From Candidatus Pacearchaeota archaeon (GTDB lineage: Archaea; Nanobdellota; Nanobdellia; Pacearchaeales; GW2011-AR1): DNA of 17,845 nucleotides. The stretch lies in the NCBI GenBank assembly GCA_018304205.1, contig JAGVWR010000001.1:1-17845 (forward strand). The letters are read 5' to 3'. Made by a program: the position numbers and the translations under genes. The notes beneath the pieces are model-generated. The model did no database searches and was not told where the DNA came from. It worked only from the letters and a program-made list of their open reading frames with translations. Shown piece after piece: positions 14,154 through 17,845 of this stretch; positions within the stretch are counted from its first letter, which is position 1, and every line of letters begins with the position of its first letter.

Positions 14154-15350
14154 TTAAAAAAGATAATAGATTATGGTTGGAATAAGTAAACAGCCCATGA
14201 GGTTTATTCTCCTCGAATTTGAGAGAATGCAGAAAGCACCTATGGATGCACCGGTTATTAGGACTGTCAAACCGAGAAAGTTTGAAAATATTAAAGTAAG
14301 GGAAATCAAGACAACTAACGTGACAATAGATAATAGTCTATAACTAATTTTATTCAATACTGTTGAAGCCTTTTTAGAAATATATAAGCCGATAAAAAAG
14401 GCAAAAAGACTTGAAAGAATTATGATTAGTAGAATTACCATTAAATTTTGGAAAGTTATTTTAGTTAATATTTCTTGTATAATTGTCGCAGAGCCCGTTC
14501 TTGTTTTTTGAATTACATAAGCTGTAACGAAGCTTAAACCCATTACTATCGTATTTAAAGAACCGACCAAAAAGAGAAAACTTTTGTTGTTTTGTTCTAT
14601 TAATTCTGATCCAATTACTGCGGCGTGTCCTGAACCGATGCCTGGGAGAAACGAACAAAAGGGAGAGGAAATAATTGCCGCAGAGCAGGCCTTCCCAAAT
14701 TCATTTTTCGTTAATTTTATTTCTTTAAGAGAAAGCTCTTTTTGTTTTTCCATGCCAGATTTGTTTTTTATTGAGATAAAAAGGGCAGAGACACCGAAAA
14801 GGCCAGTTAACAAAGGCATAAGAGGTTCCTTTATAGGAAGATTAAAAGTTAAAAGACCAAGAAGTCCGGATAATGCAAAAACAAGAAAGGATGAGAAAAT
14901 GTTTTCTTCTCTAAAAATAAGGAAGAGGGATATAAAAATTAAGATAAAGGGCATAATTAAGGCTACAAGACCATAAATCATAGGCAAAATAAAAACAAAA
15001 ATTGGAGTAAAAATAAGTATAACTGGAAGTGCAAAAATAGAACCGTATAGAGTTAGGACGACGGCCTCATGTCCTCTTCCCTCTTTTAAAAGTTGATGAC
15101 CTGGAAGAATGGATAGGAAAGAATCTTCTTGCGGGGCTCCAAGGTATATAGACGGAATAAAATCAAGGAAAGTGTGAGTAATTGACATTGCAACTATAAA
15201 TATAACTGCAGTTAGGGGAGAAACCAATGAAATTAAAGATGAAGAAATAAGAAGAGTTGCAACAAGGTTTATATGAATTCCCGGAAAGAGGCCTGTGAAA
15301 GTGCCAGCCATTACACCGATGATTAATGCGATAATAAGCTCGATGATCAT
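14154..15350 (-). CDS. TctA-family membrane permease (tripartite tricarboxylate transporter type)
   Basis: The 398-residue protein is almost entirely hydrophobic, with roughly ten or more membrane segments arranged as two similar halves. Each half carries a proline-glycine signature of the TctA family: GLFPGIHIN near the N-terminus and LPGIGSGHAAVIGS in the middle. In bacteria TctA works with TctB and a periplasmic TctC to import carboxylates. No partner genes are nearby, as is usual for archaeal single-protein members, so the substrate is unknown. The frame is open to a TTG at 15365, but the ATG at 15350 (MIIELI) is preferred. A nine-codon ORF (ATG at 15376) ends with a stop overlapping that ATG; it may be a leader peptide or chance. 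Confidence 0.85.
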   Translation of the reverse strand: MIIELIIALIIGVMAGTFTGLFPGIHINLVATLLISSSLISLVSPLTAVIFIVAMSITHTFLDFIPSIYLGAPQEDSFLSILPGHQLLKEGRGHEAVVLTLYGSIFALPVILIFTPIFVFILPMIYGLVALIMPFILIFISLFLIFREENIFSSFLVFALSGLLGLLTFNLPIKEPLMPLLTGLFGVSALFISIKNKSGMEKQKELSLKEIKLTKNEFGKACSAAIISSPFCSFLPGIGSGHAAVIGSELIEQNNKSFLFLVGSLNTIVMGLSFVTAYVIQKTRTGSATIIQEILTKITFQNLMVILLIIILSSLFAFFIGLYISKKASTVLNKISYRLLSIVTLVVLISLTLIFSNFLGLTVLITGASIGAFCILSNSRRINLMGCLLIPTIIYYLF

Positions 15351-15422
15351 TGTATTCCCGGACAATTTGTTTTCATCGTACCTATAGGACTACAATGACG
15401 TATTAATTAAATGTTTAAGGGA

Positions 15423-15737
15423 TCACTTATTTAGTATCTTTGAAATTTTAACAGAATTATAAAAAGAGTCTTTTTTTCCTATGGCCGATATCTTTTTATT
15501 TAAATAGACATCGCAGGGTTTTTTACAGAATAAAGAGAGGTTGTTGTCTAAAATGAGAATTTTCGAATCTTCTGAATAATATTCTTTGATTACTTTTCCG
15601 AAAACTAGGACTTTTTGATTATCGTTTAATTTATGGAAATCTTTTGAAGAGTCAACTAAAAGAGGTTCTGATAGATATAGTAGCAAACCCAGTATTAATA
15701 TTCCAATAATAGAACTAATAAGAGAAATGTGCCTCAT
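15423..15737 (-). CDS. Membrane-anchored OB-fold protein
   Basis: The 104-residue protein has one N-terminal hydrophobic helix (ISLISSIIGILILGLLLYL, residues 4-22) and then a soluble beta-rich domain. The strand pattern VLVFGKVIKEYYSEDSKILI, then LSLFCKKPCDVYL, then ISAIGKKDSFYNSVKISKIL, resembles a small OB fold of the nucleic-acid-binding type. The soluble part should lie outside the membrane on the side opposite the short positive N-terminus (MRH), which would put it outside the cell. Two cysteines (CKKPC) could bond or bind metal. It is transcribed away from the membrane-AlbA_2 fusion gene and shares its promoter region. Function is unknown. Confidence 0.7.
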   Translation of the reverse strand: MRHISLISSIIGILILGLLLYLSEPLLVDSSKDFHKLNDNQKVLVFGKVIKEYYSEDSKILILDNNLSLFCKKPCDVYLNKKISAIGKKDSFYNSVKISKILNK

Positions 15738-15762
15738 TTTACTTTACATATAGAGTGAAAAG

Positions 15763-15775
15763 GATTTTTATATTT
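15763..15775. promoter_or_regulatory. TATA-like box between divergent membrane genes
   Basis: GATTTTTATATTT is centred about 25 bases before the rightward ATG at 15794 and about 32 bases before the leftward OB-fold ATG at 15737. Rightward spacing is ideal for leaderless transcription; leftward use is less certain. Confidence 0.45.
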
Positions 15776-15793
15776 GATTATATAATGAAATTA

Positions 15794-16915
15794 ATGATAA
15801 AAGAAGGTTTTTCAAAGAGGGCCGCAATTTTGAATATGATAAGAGTACTTTTAGTTGTTGGATTTTTAGAAGCACTCTATTATAATAGAACGCTTGTTTT
15901 GGTTATATCACTTATAGGTTTTGTTATAACTTTTATTCCTTCAGTTTTGGGGAAGATAGTCGGAAGAAAAATTCCTGCAGAATTTGAATTAATAGTTATA
16001 TTGTTTATTTATGGTATATTGTTTTTGGCAGAAGTTAGAGGGCTATTTGACTTTTTGTGGTGGGATGTTGTTTTGAATTTGCTTGCTTCTATTGCTTTAG
16101 GATTAGTTGGAATAACTATTGCTTATGTTTTACAGAAAGAAGAAGTTATGGATGCAAGTCCATTTGTTATAGTTTTCCTGGCTTTTTGCTTTTCTTTTGC
16201 TGTTGGGGGATTATGGGAAATATTTGAATATAGTTTGGATGGACTTTTGGGAACAACTTTACAAAAAGGAATGCAGGATACAATGATGGATCTTGTTGTT
16301 AACGCAATTGGCGCATTTTTTGTATCTTTAGTTGGTTTCTTTTATATAAGAAAAGGAAAGAACATTATGAGCGCCTTTGTTGTTAAGTTTTTGGAGAAAA
16401 ATAGAAGATTTTTCAAGACAAAAGACTCGCTTGAAAAGAGTTCTGAATTAATCGATAATGTTGTTCGTAGGGGGGAAAGTGAAAAACTTGAATTCAAATC
16501 CACATTAAGGACAAATTTGCATACCGGTGAATTTGATAAGAAGATAGAACATGCGGTTTTGAAAACAATTGTAGCTTACTTAAACTCAAGAGGAGGGTCT
16601 TTACTTGTGGGAGTGAGTGATAAAGGAGAAATACTAGGTTTAGAAAAGGACAAGTTTGTAGATAATGATAATCTTAAACTTTATCTTACAAATATAATTA
16701 AACATCAAGTAGGAAGTCAATTTTTACCTTTCATAGACTTTGAACTTTTTCCATATAAAGATAAACACGTTTTGAAAATAGATTGCAAATCAAGTAATAA
16801 ACGAGTATTTTTGAGAGAAGGACGGGAAGAGGAGTTCTACATAAGAAATGGACCAACAAGTACAAAACTTGGTGGAAACGAACTTATAGATTATGTAAAA
16901 TACAGATTTGGATGA
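15794..16915 (+). CDS. Fusion of six-helix membrane domain (DUF2238/YjdF-like) and Schlafen AlbA_2 domain
   Basis: The 373-residue protein joins two unlike parts. The first ~190 residues contain about six hydrophobic segments and GGLWEIFEYSLD...MQDTMMDLVVNAIGA, a pattern like the DUF2238/YjdF membrane family. After a charged linker, about 225-340 is an AlbA_2 domain: GESEKLEFKST (E228, E233, K235), YLNSRGGSLLVGVSDKGEILGL, then FYIRNGPTSTKLGG. AlbA_2 domains bind nucleic acid or act as Schlafen-type nucleases, and some belong to bacterial and archaeal defence or regulation genes. The soluble domain is predicted to face the cytoplasm. The frame is open upstream to ATG 15785 and GTG 15755; the ATG at 15794 is chosen by TATA spacing. 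The role of the fusion is not known. Confidence 0.85.
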   Translation: MIKEGFSKRAAILNMIRVLLVVGFLEALYYNRTLVLVISLIGFVITFIPSVLGKIVGRKIPAEFELIVILFIYGILFLAEVRGLFDFLWWDVVLNLLASIALGLVGITIAYVLQKEEVMDASPFVIVFLAFCFSFAVGGLWEIFEYSLDGLLGTTLQKGMQDTMMDLVVNAIGAFFVSLVGFFYIRKGKNIMSAFVVKFLEKNRRFFKTKDSLEKSSELIDNVVRRGESEKLEFKSTLRTNLHTGEFDKKIEHAVLKTIVAYLNSRGGSLLVGVSDKGEILGLEKDKFVDNDNLKLYLTNIIKHQVGSQFLPFIDFELFPYKDKHVLKIDCKSSNKRVFLREGREEEFYIRNGPTSTKLGGNELIDYVKYRFG

Positions 16916-16931
16916 ATACCAATTAGAAAGA

Positions 16932-16940
16932 TTTAAATTA
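16932..16940 (+). promoter_or_regulatory. TATA box of the tyrosyl-tRNA synthetase gene
   Basis: TTTAAATTA is centred 25 bases before the ATG at 16961. This picks that ATG over in-frame ATGs at 16973 and 16979 and implies a leaderless message. Confidence 0.5.
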
Positions 16941-16960
16941 CGTTTCTTATTTTTGATGGG

Positions 16961-17845
16961 ATGATTAAGGAAATGAGTATGGAGGATAAGTTGGAAGTGA
17001 TTAAGAGTTTTGCAGAGGAAATAATTACTGAAAACGAGCTTAAAGAGTTATTAAGTACAAAAAAGAAAATTATTGCTTATGATGGTTTTGAACCATCAGG
17101 CAAAATTCATATTGCGCAAGGGCTTTTGAGGGCAATTACTGTAAATAAACTGACTTCTATAGGTATAAAGTTTAGATTTTGGATTGCAGATTGGTTCGCT
17201 ATGTTAAATAATAAATATAATGGAGACCTTGAAAAGATTAGGGTTGTTGGGGAGTATTTTGTAGAAGTTTGGAAAGCTTGTGGAATGGACTTAAAAAATG
17301 TTGAATTTATTTGGGCTAGCGATTTTATAAATAAACATCCGGAATATTGGGAGACTGTTTTGAAATTAAGTATGAACGCAACAGTTCAAAGAGTTTTGAG
17401 GTGTGGGCAGATTATGGGCAGAGAGGAAAGCGCAAGCAATTCGAGTGCGCAAATATTTTATCCTTTAATGCAGGTAGCAGATATCAGACATTTAGAAGTG
17501 GATATTGCACAACTTGGAATGGATCAGAGAAAGGTTAACGTATTGGCTAGAGAAATCTTTCCTAAAATTGGACTAAAAGCACCAATTGCGATTCACCACC
17601 ACATGCTTTTAGGTTTGCAATTTGCAGAAACAAATTTGGAAGGAGTAGATAGGAAAATTGCGATGAAAATGTCGAAATCTAAACCGGAAACTGCTATTTT
17701 TATGACGGATTCTAAAGAAGATATTGCCCGGAAGTTTAAGAAAGCATATTGTCCTGAAGGCAAGGAAGAAGACAATCCAGTTTTAGAGTACGCAAGGTAT
17801 ATTGTTTTTGAAAAGTTTGATGAAATAATTATTAGGAGAAATGAA
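16961..17845 (+). CDS. tyrS: Tyrosyl-tRNA synthetase, 3' end outside the window
   Basis: This class I synthetase charges tRNA-Tyr with tyrosine in the cytoplasm. The 295 visible codons give a short helical N-terminal extension, YDGFEPSGKIHIAQG (the HIGH-type motif is HIAQ here), IADWFAMLNNKYNGDLEKIR, the tyrosine-site segment QVADIRHLEVDIAQLGMDQRK, and the KMSKSK loop. The stretches IADWFAMLNNK, EFIWAS, QLGMDQRKVNVLARE and KKAYCPEG are closer, as I recall the families, to plant and protist cytosolic TyrRS than to the Methanocaldococcus type. An insertion-like segment lies just before KMSKSK. The gene runs off the right edge while still in the catalytic domain region, so the anticodon-binding end is missing. 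Confidence 0.95.
   Translation, partial: MIKEMSMEDKLEVIKSFAEEIITENELKELLSTKKKIIAYDGFEPSGKIHIAQGLLRAITVNKLTSIGIKFRFWIADWFAMLNNKYNGDLEKIRVVGEYFVEVWKACGMDLKNVEFIWASDFINKHPEYWETVLKLSMNATVQRVLRCGQIMGREESASNSSAQIFYPLMQVADIRHLEVDIAQLGMDQRKVNVLAREIFPKIGLKAPIAIHHHMLLGLQFAETNLEGVDRKIAMKMSKSKPETAIFMTDSKEDIARKFKKAYCPEGKEEDNPVLEYARYIVFEKFDEIIIRRNE

Noticed and set aside
14584..14976. 130-codon plus-strand ORF
   Set aside because: It is wholly antisense to the TctA-type permease, whose frame shows clear membrane segments and family motifs, and its translation resembles no family.
15755..15793. Upstream GTG/ATG starts for the membrane-AlbA_2 gene
   Set aside because: They lie upstream of, or too close to, the likely TATA box at 15763-15775; still possible if a different promoter is used.

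Overview
This window is archaeal. It encodes an Orc1/Cdc6 initiator and both subunits of PolD, the archaea-specific D-family polymerase, plus an Lhr-type helicase, a TctA-type permease and several small archaeal families. Low GC, very tight gene packing and small lineage-restricted proteins suggest a DPANN archaeon of the Woesearchaeota/Pacearchaeota type. That placement is an inference; no rRNA is present to confirm it.

Left arm (1-2498): a minus-strand coiled-coil/low-complexity/winged-helix protein of unknown function is divergent from a stand-alone homoserine dehydrogenase. The latter abuts a small convergent winged-helix protein. A 34-codon ORF follows. Next (2560-6166) come an Lhr-family helicase with an odd Walker A motif, a 277-base gap holding a 40-codon ORF, and a COG1407-like metallophosphoesterase, a classical Lhr companion. 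Two minus-strand genes follow: a possible SecB-fold protein and a PRC-barrel protein.

Centre (6949-13620) is the replication island. The gap upstream of orc1/cdc6 carries a block of about 90% A+T flanked by dyads resembling the archaeal origin recognition box, so it is a good oriC candidate. Then come orc1/cdc6, DP1 and DP2 as a tight operon (1-base gap, then ATGA overlap). Origin-cdc6-DP1-DP2 is also the arrangement known from Pyrococcus. DP2 ends in a PIP-box (QEDLKKWF). DP1 appears to have two replaced metal-ligand residues, which may affect proofreading.

Right arm (13656-17845): a small three-helix membrane protein, a convergent TctA-family permease, a membrane-anchored OB-fold protein, a divergent fusion of a six-helix membrane domain to a Schlafen-type AlbA_2 domain, and a tyrosyl-tRNA synthetase of eukaryote-like type cut by the window end.

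Most monocistronic genes lack a Shine-Dalgarno site and have a TATA-like box centred about 24-27 bases before the start codon, which suggests leaderless transcripts. This spacing was used to choose several starts. Strong Shine-Dalgarno sites occur only before cdc6 (GTG start) and DP2. Several TATA boxes appear to serve divergent genes, and convergent genes sit 0, 3 or 6 bases apart. I saw no rRNA, tRNA, CRISPR array or insertion sequence.
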